Below are positions 25,219-37,113 of a stretch of 64,000 nucleotides of DNA, in pieces. The stretch spans positions 6,519,232 to 6,583,231 of the forward strand of contig CM119268.1 in NCBI GenBank assembly GCA_051294375.1, read 5' to 3'. The notes beneath the pieces were generated by a model that ran no database searches, was not told the origin of the DNA, and saw only the letters and a list, made by a program, of their open reading frames with translations. Source of the stretch: Paraspadella gotoi. Taxonomy: Eukaryota; Chaetognatha. Position numbers and translations under genes: made by a program. The stretch's first letter is position 1, and every line of letters begins with the position of its first letter.

Positions 25219-25746
25219 AGGAGAGAGGCAGAGAGAGAGAGGAGGAGAGAGGAGAGAGAGAGAGAGAGAGAGAGGCTCAAAGTTTGAGGAGAATGAATGA
25301 GGCTTTTTGTCGCGAGAGAGATTAGAAAACTCGGTTGAAATATGTCGTCAAAATTATTATTTCTGGAGTGGGAACGGATATAGCGAGAGGGTGCCGAGGT
25401 GTGGCGAGATTTGTGTGTTTAGAGAGAGAGAGAGAGAGATCTTTTCTTTTTCTCCCTCCTAGATATAGTGAAATATGTTTTTTTGGGGGGGAGAAAAATT
25501 CCAATAAAATGGTAAGAATTAAAAAATGACGCCGGATCGTCGTACGTGAGATCGTGACGGCGAGGACGACGTCATCGTCGTTTTCGTCGTCGTCGTCGTC
25601 TCTCGTCGTCGTCGTCGTCTCGTCGATATCATCATCGTCATCCGTTCGTGACAGGGACGATAGAAAAAGAGATCAGAGATCAGGGGCGACGCAGGATGGC
25701 GGGTGGGAGTGAAGGTGAATATTGGGGAGAGAGAGAGAGAGAGAGA

Positions 25747-25777
<31 letters not shown>

Positions 25778-28130
25778 AAGAGAGAGAGAAGAGAGAGAGA
25801 GATATATATATAATAAGATTTTAAAAAACCGCCCACGGACAAAAAGATGAAATAACAACAACAACAAAAAAAATCCCGAAAAATAGCAAAGAAAATATGA
25901 GCAGAATGGGGGAAAAAAAAATAGCGAAAACGCGTGGAATTCGAATTCTACGCTGACGTCAAGAATGAATGAGACGAGGACTCGATGGACGACGACGACG
26001 ACGAAAAGCGAAAACTTTAAGACTTCGTTTTATCAATGAAAAGCCATGGAAATGTGGTAAACATCCATGAACGAATACGTTCAGAAATGTTGTCGTTTTT
26101 AAGAAAGAAAGTTTGTGCCTGCAAAGTTGCGTTCGCGTAAGATTGCCATTTTTTGATTCCCGACTGGTGGCAATACTTAAAATTAATTTTCTAATTAACT
26201 TATTCAGATATTATGGGTTTTTTTTTTTAAATTATTGTTGTCGATGTTGTTTTTGTCCCCAAATTTAGGTGATTTTTCAGATTTAAGTTTAAGAATTTTC
26301 AAGCAATCCGAAGCACTTATCACTGATCAATAAGATTTTATATATATATATATTTTTATAACAGCTTACCCTCCCTAAAAATACACAATCATTTTATTTT
26401 ATTTCACCAAACGTGTCAAAGAAAAATAAAAATTGGTTCGAGTGAATTCTATATAAAGACCGACGAAGAATAACATCGGCGTTAGAATCCGTCCCATTTT
26501 TTTTTTTAACTTTTCGCCAAGAGGCTCGATGAAGAGCAGCACGAAGACACGAAAATTATTTTTTTTTATCTTCATTTTTTCCAAAAAATCGGATCTGATT
26601 TCAAGTTTTCCCTTTCGCCCCGCACCTGACACTAAAAATCTCTTCGACACGATTCCGTTCGCGTCTCGTCCAACCAAAATCCCGATGGGATGTTCCGCCA
26701 ATCGGGAAGCGAGGTTGGTTTTAAAAGATCGCTCGTTGACGTAAAATCGCGTCGACGAATCGGATATGTCGAAAAGAAAAGTCGACCGGTAGCGCGTCGA
26801 AAACTTACCACCGGGCGTTGGTCAAAATTCCAAGATCCAAACGGACGAATCGGGAACGACTCGGTGGCCAATCGCAACGAGAGAATCCATGAGGGTCACT
26901 TCGTTGACGTAAAAAGATACTGAACGATGACGACCAATGGGGACGGAGATCCAAAGTAAATCGACCAATGAGAAGAGCGGAAATCGAGAAGCGCGAAGTG
27001 ACGCGTGCTACAAGGAAGGGATGACCTTCGCGTGCGTGGATTCCAAGTCGCGTGAGAAAAAACGGAACTGGGCGATGGAGAAAAGAGAGGGATGTAGAGG
27101 AAAGGAGAATGATGGAGAGGAGAGGGATGGAGAAAGATCGAGCACCGGGATGGCCCCTTCAACAGGGGAGGGACTGTGGCACGAAACAACCAAAGAAATC
27201 CTTTTAGCTTTAAAAAAAAAAAATTAACGTAAAACTGTTTTCTCCACGTTTTGGTTTTAGTTTTTCAACGACAAGTTTTTTGACCCGAGAAGTTTTTTCC
27301 CTGGATAGTGACATGAATGAAAGAAGATCCATAAAGTGATTTGGCGACAATATCTCTCTCTCTCTCTCTCTCTTCTCTCTCACCATCTTTTCCCATCACT
27401 CCCCCTCTCTCCCTCTCTCTACATATGTCTCTCCACGCTCCTCCTTTTCTCTTGATATTTGACTTGGAGGTAGGCCCAATTTGGTTTTCTGAATCAAAAC
27501 ATGTGTTTGAATACAAATTGAGAATGGAACTTTTTAAAGCCTCCGCCTACTCTCCCCCCCCCCCGCTTTCCTCCTCCTCCTCTTCCCTCCCCTGCTCCTC
27601 CTCCTCCTCCTCTTCCTGCGACCGCGTTCATGCGTTTGAATATAAATTGAGAAAAGAAGTGCCGAAGCTACGAAGAGTCAGAGAGACTGAGCCGGCTTTT
27701 TCCTTCTTTTTCTCCTCGCTTCGAATTTTTTTTTTTTTCCGCTCGGAAAAAGTTTCACTTTTGTTCCTTCACATTTTAATCATTTTTTACGGTGACAGAT
27801 TTTTAGGGCGTGGATAGTTTAGAAGCGCTTTAACGGTTGACGAACGTGATTGTTCAGTTTAAAATGGGAAAAATTTAATAGCAATACACTTTTAAAATTG
27901 TGTTATTTCGTTTGATTAAGTTTAGAGTTGAAATCTGGTTTTGTGGCCTCAGATTAACTCTGGACAATTCTTACCAAAGATAAACTTTCGTCTTGTGGTC
28001 AGAGAAATATGTCGTTAACGACGAATTTGTTGACATTTAAAACCAAAAAAAAAAAAGTGTTAATCAAAAAAAGTTTCTTTTTTTTAATTTTACTGAAGCA
28101 GTTTACCAAGCATTCGTTAGTATTGTAACT
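25095..28130. other. Gene-free interval between the foldback and the SH3-SH2 gene
   Basis: No exon with splice signals and a recognisable product was found on either strand. It holds (GA)n tracts (25,180-25,275; 25,725-25,808), a CGT tract (25,575-25,625), a short TA run (26,340), a GC-rich CCAAT/CRE-like cluster (26,690-26,975), a (CT)n tract (27,352-27,380) and two similar TTTGAATA-AAATTGAGAA segments (27,507 and 27,633). Open frames of 60-160 codons here are low-complexity or lack splice context. Confidence 0.5.
26690..26975. promoter_or_regulatory. Candidate promoter with CCAAT and CRE-like motifs
   Basis: A GC-richer island with four CCAAT motifs (26,698; 26,868; 26,934; 26,965) and two identical copies of CGTTGACGTAAAA (26,734-26,746 and 26,902-26,914), the latter resembling CREB/ATF half-sites. 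No start site or transcript is visible. It may serve the minus-strand IRF2BP gene to the left. Confidence 0.35.
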
Positions 28131-28139
28131 GATGTTCCG

Positions 28140-28470
28140 ATCGGATATTTAGCAAAACAATGTCCCCCAATGATTCAGAAGCCAAAGCTGTTTTCCAAGA
28201 GGTTCAAATTCAATACTTGTAAGTCAGATTAACATACAATAGAAATATTCTTTGAAAAGTTATACCACTTCATAGATGGGGAAGCCCGGTGCTCTTGGAG
28301 TGAATAAACGAGACGGTGAGAGAGTCTTGATTGAAAGCTTGCAGGGATCTGCTATGTCATTATCTTGTAAAAGTGATGGAAACCCTAAACCACCATAGCC
28401 CGCCCAAAGTCAGGGACAAGATAGCTTATTTATTAAATGAATGGATAATTTTTATATTGGTTCTAATATT
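28140..28470 (+). mobile_element. Dispersed AT-rich repeat, copy 1
   Basis: Shares two blocks with 37,595-37,930: CATTATCTTGTAAAAGTGAT followed by CCACCA...CCAAAGTC, and the tail TTATTTATTAAATGAATGG then ATAATTTTTATATTGGTT. The tail also occurs at 4,845-4,905 and, inverted, at 53,390-53,480. No coding capacity, so a non-autonomous element or its remnant. Confidence 0.65.
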
Positions 28471-29028
28471 ATTAAAATAACAATTTAAATTTTAAAGACA
28501 AAAACCCAATGAATCGTGAATTTTTAAACAGGTAAAGGTTTGTGCAAAAAATCGTTGTTCATACTACTCTTTGTTTTAAATAAATCCCCGGTAGGTTCCT
28601 GTTTTATCAAAAGCAAATTTAAACAAAAGATCATATATTGGATTTCTACTTGTCCGCTTTTCAAAGTGAGTTATAAAAGTGTTTAAAAGTTTCAGTAAAA
28701 GCAAAATGACTTAGAGGCATGAAATAAATTATAATAAAATAAAAGCTAAACAATGTTCTCTTTTGATTCTATACCGGCCAGCCCGGCCATCCCTTGAATA
28801 AACATTATCAATTAATTACATCGAAGGACGACGGAAAAAACATAAATAATTAATAAGTAAATAATTGATATTAAAAATAAAAAATAAAAAAAAAACAGAT
28901 GTTTTGATGAAAGACAATAATTTTTTTTTTCTCGAAAAACACTGTAAACAGTGAAAAACAGTGTTTGTTGATTGTATCGATTCGAGCGCCGGGGCAGTTT
29001 CCTTAACTTTCCTCCTCTTCCTCTTCAC

Positions 29029-29754
29029 CTAAGAAAAAACACTCTCTTCCTCCTCCTCCTCCTCGTCGGCGAAAATCGGCGCCTTTTTCGGCGCCGGCGA
29101 GAGTTTGACGCGGCCGCGGAGGACGGCGTCGACGAGCGTCTCCAGGTCGCGGTAGAGATGATTCGGCTCCGAAGAGAGAAAGAAGTTGTCGCCGTCCATC
29201 AGGATGGGGTGGGTGAAGAAGGAGGTGGGGGAGGAGGAAGAGGAATAAGGGGAATAGACGAGGAGAGCGAAGGGGGAGGAAGTGGAGGAGGAGATGATGA
29301 AGGTGCCTTTGAATTTGGGGAGAGGGGGGGTTAGAGTGAGAGGGGAGAGAGTCGAAAAATCATCGATTGATTGATTTATTGTGTAAACGGTTTATTGTCT
29401 TGAACAATTGCGGATTGATCGATTGATTGATTGGTTTTAAAACTGATTTTATTGATTGATTGATCGATCGATTGATTGGTAAGTCTATCGTGTTAACGGT
29501 CTATTGTCTTTGATAATTAATTGATTCATTTATTGATTAGTTTATTTTGTTAACGGTCGATAGTATTGATTAATTAATGGTTTGATTGATTAATGGAATG
29601 TCTGATCTACTAATTCATTCATTCATTCATTCATTCATTCATTCATTCATTCATTCATTCACCTTCGGACTGTCCCCTCATCGCGTCATAGACTTCCGCA
29701 TCGTCGTCCCTGAGATCTCTAAAATCCCAGTCCGCTCTCTTTCGCTGCTTTGTT

Positions 29755-29815
<61 letters not shown>

Positions 29816-31152
29816 AGGCCCCGTCCACCCCGCAGCCCCCAGAAGCTTCGAAGGACTGCGATTTCCCAGCCGCGTCGGCCGCGGAGTTCGACGTCCGCCT
29901 CTTCGGCCGCGCTCCAGCGGCGGCGCTCCTCCCGCTCTTCTGCTTGGACCGCGTTCCGCTCTTCTCCCTCGGCTCCAGCGAGAAGGCGTTCCCCTCGTTG
30001 GAGTCCAGCGACTTGGGGAAGAAGAGATGCTTCTTCTTTTTGGTCGACGACGGCGACGACGCGGACAACGAAGTTGACGAAGAGAACCCCGAGGTGTCGC
30101 CGGAGTCGGCGTCGGGTGACGAGGGATTCCAGAGGATGGACTGAGTCTTCTGGAGGCGATTGATGGGAACCCAACCCTCTTCGTTGCTGTTGAGGTTCAC
30201 CGCCCAACACCTCGTGGGGATGAAGGAGAAAATATTGAACATTATAAAAAAGTATTACAATTTAATTATTCGTTCTTATTAAAATTCGATTGTCAGCTTT
30301 TTTTAATCTGATTCACCTGAGTTGCAACATATTCATTACTCACTAAATTTTTATCGAAATTTTATTCACAATCTTTTTCCCCCATTACAATGTTTACTCA
30401 TGTTTACTAATTGCATTTTTTTTTCGCTAGTCTTCATTATCTTCAGTCTTCAGTATTTCCGAGTTTCTTCTTTACCTCTCTCAGAAAAAAAAAATATTCA
30501 TTCACTATTTCTTTTCCTACCGACTCATTCGCCCGTTATCTTTTGCCTCATAATTCATTCACCAATTTGTCCTTACCCTCTCATTTAATGACCAATTGGT
30601 CCTTACCCTATTGTCCTTACACCAATTACACCAATTGTCCTTACACCAATTTGTCCTTACCCTCTCATTTAATGACGTTCTTCTTTAAAATCATTAAAAC
30701 ACTAATTCATTCACCAGTTGTGGTGCAAGGTCCCGCAATTGACTGCGAATCGTTCTCCTTCCTCAAAGAAGAGAACATCTTCGTAAAAGTCGAGTTCTTC
30801 TGGCGAGAGTGCGCAAGTGGAGTGCCAGGAGACCCTGGAAACGCCGGTAAGACGGGCCTTGACGACGCCGCTGTCGGAACCTAGAAATGGGCGTCGCCGG
30901 CGGAGGAGTAGAAAGGAGAAGAATTACTAGAGGTCACTACGGTTGTCTGCGTTGCTTGCCCTGAAACATAACATATTCAAATTGGAAACTAACTATAAAC
31001 ATTAAATTACATCCCTACATCCGTCGGTATCGACACCCGGATGGACAGTAATTTTCTTTACCCGAGTCTCCGCTTCCCTTTGGATTTCTTCCGCGCGGCG
31101 AATTCACTTGTTTCCATATTTTTTTGAAATTTAGCACTAATTGATCCGTCAT
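29029..31152 (-). CDS. SH3-SH2 adaptor protein with a degenerate SH2 domain
   Basis: Four coding exons: 31,152-31,062, 30,880-30,715, 30,210-29,663 and 29,306-29,029 (1,083 bp, 360 aa); all junctions agree in phase. It starts MTDQLVLNFKKIWKQ and ends in an acidic tail (EEEEEESVFS). Residues about 50-106 look like an SH3 domain: ELDFYEDVLFFEEGERFAVN, then NWCWAVNL and EGWVPINRL. A 140-residue Ser/Lys-rich linker with a poly-Gly run (about 219-237) follows. Residues about 247-340 read as SH2: ADWDFRDLRDDDAE, GTFIISSS, FALLVYSP, FFTHPILMDGDNFFLS and YRDLETLVDAVL. The FLVRES position reads FIISSS, so the phosphotyrosine-binding Arg is Ser. SH3-then-SH2 order without a kinase recalls Src-like adaptors (SLAP), but orthology is not shown. 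Likely cytoplasmic signalling scaffold. Confidence 0.75.
29615..29662 (+). repeat. (ATTC)n tetranucleotide tract abutting a splice donor
   Basis: About 12 tandem ATTC units; on the gene strand the intron begins GTGAATGAATGAATG, so the repeat starts inside the 5' splice site of the exon ending at 29,663. The intron is 356 bp. Confidence 0.9.
29757..29812 (+). repeat. (CCG)n tract encoding poly-Gly
   Basis: About 19 perfect CCG units on the plus strand, (CGG)n on the coding strand, translating to a Gly run in the linker just before the SH2 domain. The long pure run is a likely site of length variation. Confidence 0.95.
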
Positions 31153-31420
31153 TTTGAGATTTCAAATTACGATAAAAAGTACAAATGTTTCATTTAGCGA
31201 ACGTTAATGTTTAAAGGTGAAAAAATAGTATTTATCTAACAAACTTGGGCGTAGATAAGCGCATCAGGGGACTCGCTGAAAAATCATCATGAAATAGTCG
31301 TGTAACAGTTTTTTAAAAGTTTTTAATTCTTTTTTTAATTTAGTACGAAATACGGTTTTTGACATAAAATCGTTTCTCTTAAAACGAGTGGCGAAGAACT
31401 GGTACGGCAGTATATGCGGG

Positions 31421-31513
<93 letters not shown>

Positions 31514-31847
31514 TAGCGCTCAATTCTTCCGGGAACTCGAATCAGTTTCCGTCACTTGGATGACAAAAATAGGAATATAAGTCCTGGGGTGAAATCCCCC
31601 CCAACTATAATCTGTTTTTATCTCGCCAAGGAATCTTGGCGAGATAATGAGAAGGGGACGTCGTCGTCGTCGTCGTCGTCACGCTTTTTTTTATATTTTT
31701 ACATTTATAAATCTCAATGAAAGAACAAAACTAACTTTTTCCCTAAAAATAGAACCCCTCTTTGGTAAGTCTCTACGAAAAGTTAAAAAAAACAAAACAG
31801 GCAAGAATAGGTAAATAGTTGGATCGGAATCGCGGTGAAAACGAGCT
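31153..31847. other. Intergenic sequence between the SH3-SH2 and EndoU genes
   Basis: AT-rich, with a (GA)n tract (31,425-31,512), a short inverted repeat TCTCGCCAAG/CTTGGCGAGA (31,621-31,646) and a CGT tract (31,661-31,680). The two minus-strand genes are about 700 bp apart, so this must hold the EndoU 3' UTR and the adaptor's promoter; no clear TATA box seen. Confidence 0.5.
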
Positions 31848-34278
31848 TCACTTTCCCGACGGATAGGCGGTGCCCAATTTTGTGTTTCCATGGAAACGAT
31901 GAACGATGACGTCGAGTTGATAATCTTCGCCGATCGAAAGTTGAACGTTGTCGTCGTCTTCCGGTCCGCGGTAGAGGAAAACAACTGTGGAATGAATAAT
32001 CGATGAAAAAAGATCATTGTGGAGAAACGATTGATTCTTAGCGCTTACTCAAACTGACGCTGCATCCAATGCCATCTCAATTACAACTAAAAATTTGTTT
32101 TTAAAAACTTATTCAGATACAAGGATATGCATTATGCAAGTTACTCGTCAACAACGCAGTCTCAAATAAAACGTTATGCAATGCAATTTAATTGTTGAAA
32201 TTTATAAAAAAAAAAAATTTTTAAAAATTGCCAATGGCCTAGTGTAAGTGTTCGGAACCATAATGATAATATTTACTCATAATTTTCATTGATATACTTA
32301 ATACTTTTCCAATTTGCAGTGTCCGCAATGATCCTTAAATGTTTAAATTTATAAAATTATCTTTTTATGTGCCATCAGTGCAATTAGTCTTGCTCAATAC
32401 TCATTTATTGTTTGAATGTCAAATTGTTTCAAATCGTTTTATCTTTTTATCGTCTTAACTGTCAAATTGTATCTTTTATTTCCAAAAAAAATTTTTCTGA
32501 ATAATCATAGTCTGAAACACTGATTATTAATATTAGAAAAAAAAAATTTACACAACGCCATCTTAAATACAACGATATGCCAACGATGTCTAAAATACTC
32601 ACCCGTATACAACGCCATCTCAAACTCGGGCGAGACGCCGATGAAGGTTGATCCGACAGGTTTGATGTCCCCTTTCCACGAGAATTGGAGAGAGAGCAGT
32701 CGAGGAATATTGTCGCGAGGCTGAGAGGAAAAGGAAAGGAGGATACATGAAAATTAATATTTAATAAATTTATGGTCCATATTAATTATGATAAAAATGA
32801 TAATGAATGAATATTAACAATTTAAATTATTTTTTTTTATAATAAAAATCTAACCGTTCCACGTTTGATGTATCCCTTGTAATCGACGTTTCCTCGTTTT
32901 TCCTATAAATTGAATTCAAAAAAGATCAAATGAAATTTCTACAGTTTTGTTTTTGTCAAAGCGTTAGTTTTGCTTAGCCATATTCAATACACAAGACCTG
33001 AAGGTAGAACTGAATCCAGTTGTGCATCCCCAGAACGCCTTTGTTTCCCCTGCTCTCCCCGACGAAGACGTGTTCAAAGGCCGAGGAATCGAACTCGTCC
33101 GATTCGCGAGATCTGAGAAAAACACAGTAGAAGTATAGGTACGCTGGTACGTAAGGCAAACGTAAATAAATGTAATATGATTTACCCTCGAATAAATCCC
33201 AAATAAAGCTTTTATTAAATGTCACATTAATTTAATCTTTCCATTGCCATGAATTCAAGCCTCGAAGCTTAGGATCTTGAGTTAGTGATTTTCTCAAGAA
33301 ATAAAAATCTATTGGACCTTCGATAAAGTTTGAACCAAATGTCGTCCAGTTTTTCTTTAAATTCTTCTTCGTCCTCCGGCGCGAGTCCCTTCTCCGACAA
33401 ATAACTGTGGACAAGGAGTTGCAAAATCAAATATTAAATTAATAGTAAAATTACGGTACAATATATCTCATTTGAAAACTAATCAAACATTTCGTAACAT
33501 TTAGATAAATCCCGCCTTCCAACAAATTTTCAAACGACTACGATCCAATAACCCGATTTCACCTCTGCGCCCTCTGCATGACGGGCGTTTCCAAGATGGC
33601 GTCGATGAACGCCCTGTTCTCCCGCATCTCCTTCTCCGTGACGACCTCTTCCACTCCGGTTTCCGATTCGTAGTTGTCGAGGAGAGCGACGAAAGAAGCG
33701 TACGTCTTTCGGGCGAACACCTTTTAAAACGAGGAAGCGGGACGGCCATCGATGGACGAGGCTAAAAAGGCTCGCTCTTTGGTTCAAATCACTCAGATCT
33801 CTTTTCAAACAAAATCCCGTACTCGATCAAAACGTTAAGCTAAAAAATCCAATCGAGTCAATATGTATTTCAATAGAACAGTCGAAGAATTCAATCAATC
33901 GATCAATTTTACTCCTCATCTCTCTTTCCTCATTTTCTTCTCACCTCGTCGTTGACCCAATCGAAGAGAGGTCTCCTCGCCCAGTCTTCGGATCCTTCCT
34001 TCCATGGTTTGGTGAAACCCTGTTAAACGAAAGCAGAGAGAGAGAGGGGGAGAGAGAGAGAGAGAGAGAGAGAAAATGTCAAAATTTGAAAGAGACCAAT
34101 ACCGCCTAACGTGGGCCACTTGGCAGCAACTTTCGTCATCGTGACCAGTGACCAAGGGTCCAACTCTTTTTCGCGAACCTGCAAGTCGATCTCGTAGTCC
34201 TCTCCCGGATGTAATCGGTTCTCGTCCAAATCCCAAAGTTCGGAAATGATTCCCGAAAGTTCTGGATCGGGTTCGAAC
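31848..34278 (-). CDS. EndoU-family endoribonuclease (XendoU domain)
   Basis: Eight exons: 34,278-34,179, 34,019-33,945, 33,720-33,563, 33,404-33,318, 33,112-32,998, 32,902-32,855, 32,720-32,603 and 31,984-31,848; phases agree at every junction, giving 278 codons plus stop, close to a whole XendoU domain. Landmarks in order: [122 protein letters not shown] and a C-terminal LGTAYPSGK. The two catalytic His (EHVFVGE and GMHNW) and the Lys (DIKPVG) of Xenopus EndoU are present, so an active Mn-dependent uridylate-directed RNase is expected. The first exon begins mid-codon (one base), so at least one 5' exon, perhaps with a signal peptide, is missing; I could not place it between 34.3 and 37 kb. 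Confidence 0.93.
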
Positions 34279-35356
34279 CTCGGAATGAATTCGAAGTAAA
34301 TGAGAAAGTACGGCGTCACCAGAATAGTTTTGTGTGACCTATCGCAATCGCTATGTATATATATATATATATGTCAAAGTTTTCCACTGCATTTGACTGT
34401 GATCTCTGTTCTTTTTGTTTTTGCTGGTTTCCATTTCGTTCGCGAATTATTTTGAATGCGTTTAAAATTAATCATCAGCCTTCGGGTTTCGATCGTCCGA
34501 TCGAAAAATCGAAAAGTCGCGATTTTGTGAATTTAAATTCGATTAATCACTTGAACAAATAAACCTCAAGACGGATATTTTTCTATTATAAAAAATTTTG
34601 TTCCTCGATGAGGACGTTGGTAAACCACCGAGAAAAAAAACAACCAGATTACAGAAAACGAACTGCATGACCAATTGGCCATTGGCCATTGCGCAATTAC
34701 TCACTCGTATCGGCCCGCCCCCTAAAGTTTTTATGACCAAAGGATTTAGAAAATATCTATTTGTGCTTGGTACGTACGTACGTATTCATTAAACGAAAGC
34801 GAGAACCCGGCGCGCCCCCTACAGTTTTGATGATCAAAGGATTGAAAAACATCAAATTATACGTACGTACGAAAGCGAAAACGTCTAGTTTAAATCTTGC
34901 TCTGCGATCAGCGATTGAAATATAACTAGTATGACACTAAGATGGTCAAAAACATTGTCTTTCTGAAAATAATTAGTTAATGATAATAAAGACGCCGAAT
35001 AAGAGAACGTTGTTACCGTGATGATCATGATGACGTTTTGACTATGATGATGATTAAGCGAGACCAGTCAAAAAAATATCCTTTTTTTACTACTTACCAA
35101 GCCATCGTACTTAAAGGCCTCGATGAGTTAAGAATTTCCGTTTTTTGTTTTTCCAAGTTGATTCCCCGTATGAGTAAGCCAGTTTCTATTTCAGTATAAC
35201 GACGATGATTCGTTTGACCCGGTTCTCGATATCCGAGTCTCGCTTAAACCGAATCTTTCGTTAAATAAATGAGAGAAACAGAGTCGTGAATCGAAGCTCC
35301 TCCGATTTCGCCGGCCGCTGAATCCCTCTGCAAGACTGGAAAGTAGAAGGGAATGA

Positions 35357-35398
<42 letters not shown>

Positions 35399-36148
35399 GC
35401 TACTAAAAAATCACGATGAAAAAATTAAAGTCGATGACTCACTCGTCTCACTCTCTCGCTTTGTCTTTCTTTCTCTCTCTCTCTCTCTCCCAGTCTGCGA
35501 GACTCGATTGACTTTTGGTTCAAAGCACGAAACCCGATGAAAGAAAAAAACATGCGAAACGGATGCGGTGTCCTTAGTGTTGTCGATGAGCGAAACAGAG
35601 TACGCGAAATCGTTGCTCTTTTGTTCGTCAAACGACGTCGGCTGCTAGGACGAATGGCGTCAAAAGGGCAATCATGGTGCGAACCGCTGAATGTAGCTTT
35701 ACAGAGAGTATATAAATAATTCCTCGCATGGGCTTTATTGCTCGTAAATATAATTTTCCCATTTCGGTATTCCTGGAGGCATATGGAAAAAGAAGAGCAT
35801 GGAAAAGCCTTGCCAAGGTTTTTTCTTAAAGAATTATCGGAAAAAGAAGAGGAACGAAAGAAATGTAACGGAAAGGATAATTTCTCGGAAAAAAGAAATT
35901 CAGATATCATAATTTTTTAATATTTATTATGTTTGTTATATATTTGGGTAAAAATTAAGGTTACGATTAATTATAAATTAAGAATAAGTGTAAGTTAATT
36001 AGAAAATTAAGTTAGGGTTAAATTTAAAATTAAGTTTCAGCTTAAGTATACAATAATTTAAAATATAAAAACATATTTTAATATTAATAAATTTATGAAA
36101 AAAATATAATAATAATATTTATAAAGTAACAGAGTTTTTATTTATGAT

Positions 36149-36304
36149 TACATCGATCATATAGAAAAACATCGATTTGGGAAACAGTGCTAATTTTATT
36201 TAGACCATGCATTCAAACCATTTAGCACTGTTTCCCAAATTGATGTTTTTCTATATCAAACTACTCGGTGCATGAGATGACACTTAACAATCTACATCGA
36301 TCAT
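36149..36304. mobile_element. Small foldback element with 12-bp flanking repeat
   Basis: Arms of about 34 bp, ATATAGAAAAACATCGATTT (36,159 onward) mirrored by AAATTGATGTTTTTCTATAT (ending 36,257), enclose a 33-bp loop. TACATCGATCAT occurs at 36,149-36,160 and again at 36,293-36,304, like a flanking duplication, though the right copy lies some 35 bp beyond the arm. No coding capacity. Confidence 0.5.
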
Positions 36305-36401
36305 TTAATAATTCGGAGAGAGGATATCAAGGTTAAAATTGCCCCTTCTGGTGGTCCTATCATCACAGATACACAGATAGACTAAAGCTATTTCCATCGC
36401 A

Positions 36402-36596
36402 GCGTTTCAGTGGCTCAGTGGATTAATGCATCATCCCAATGTGCGTCCCTGGTTCGAGCCCTGATTACATGAACATGCTGTCTCGCTGTCGCTACGAGGT
36501 GATACCGCTGTGGGTGTGACGCCCTATTTAACCACCCTCTTTACCCTTTCTCTATCTCTCTCTCTATCTTTCTCTTTCTCTCAAAAGTTAATATCC
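36402..36596 (+). mobile_element. tRNA-derived SINE-like element
   Basis: An A-box-like TGGCTCAGTGG (36,411-36,421) and a B-box-like GGTTCGAGCCC (36,451-36,461) sit about 40 bp apart, the spacing of a pol III tRNA promoter. The T-stem does not pair, so it is not a functional tRNA. A 110-bp body ends in CT-rich sequence (CTATCTCTCTCTCTATC and on). Confidence 0.65.
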
Positions 36597-37113
36597 GAAT
36601 ATCCAAAAACAGAAACATGTCCGGATTATTAAATGATCGTTGTAATCACAAATAAAAACTGTGCTAATAATTTGTAAATATCTATCAAAAGCAACGAACA
36701 AAAAAATTATAAATACTAATATTTAAAAAAAAAAAGCCTTCGCCCATTGTTGTTACTGTCTTAAATTTTCTTTTCCGTAAAGAAACAAACTTTTTTTTTC
36801 ATCTTCTTTCTCTTCGTTTTCCCCTAAGCCTCCAGAGCGTATTCAACTCCGGGATCGCCTCAATTTCTATGAAAATCTGTTGTTGATATTGAATTTTTGC
36901 TTTTAATTTGATTAACCTACTTTTTATTATTTAATAGTTCAACTTAAAACGTAGAATTCTTTCATAATATTAAACAATAATCCCCGATTAAAATTTTCCC
37001 TCTCTTTCGACAACAAATTTCCGTCTTACCGCCAAAAACCGTCCTAATCGTATTTCTTTAAAATTTTTTTTCTTTTTTTTTATATTTTTTTTTTATTTGG
37101 TCAGCGAGGCGCG

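Larger units (their letters stand above)
34279..37113. other. Intergenic stretch between EndoU and TSPO
   Basis: Should contain the EndoU 5' exon(s) on minus and the TSPO promoter on plus, but neither could be identified with confidence. Contents seen: a TA run (34,352), a (GA)n tract (35,359-35,395), a TATATAAAT motif on plus (35,708), very AT-rich sequence (35,920-36,150), a small foldback element (36,149-36,304) and a SINE-like copy (36,402-36,596). A 161-codon minus frame at 35,910-35,425 shows no family resemblance. A CAG at 37,102-37,104 before the TSPO start could be a 5'-UTR exon acceptor. Confidence 0.5.

Noticed and set aside
27341-27817. 158-codon plus-strand frame with a repeated FEYKLR motif
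   Set aside because: Most of it translates (CT)n and CTC tracts; the repeated piece comes from two similar AT-rich segments and has no protein context.
35425-35910. 161-codon minus-strand frame as a possible EndoU 5' exon or separate gene
   Set aside because: No signal peptide, domain or splice context, and it runs into a (CT)n tract; overlapping plus frames are equally plausible.
36402-36475. Possible functional tRNA gene
   Set aside because: A and B boxes are present but the T-stem and acceptor stem do not pair; better read as a tRNA-derived SINE.
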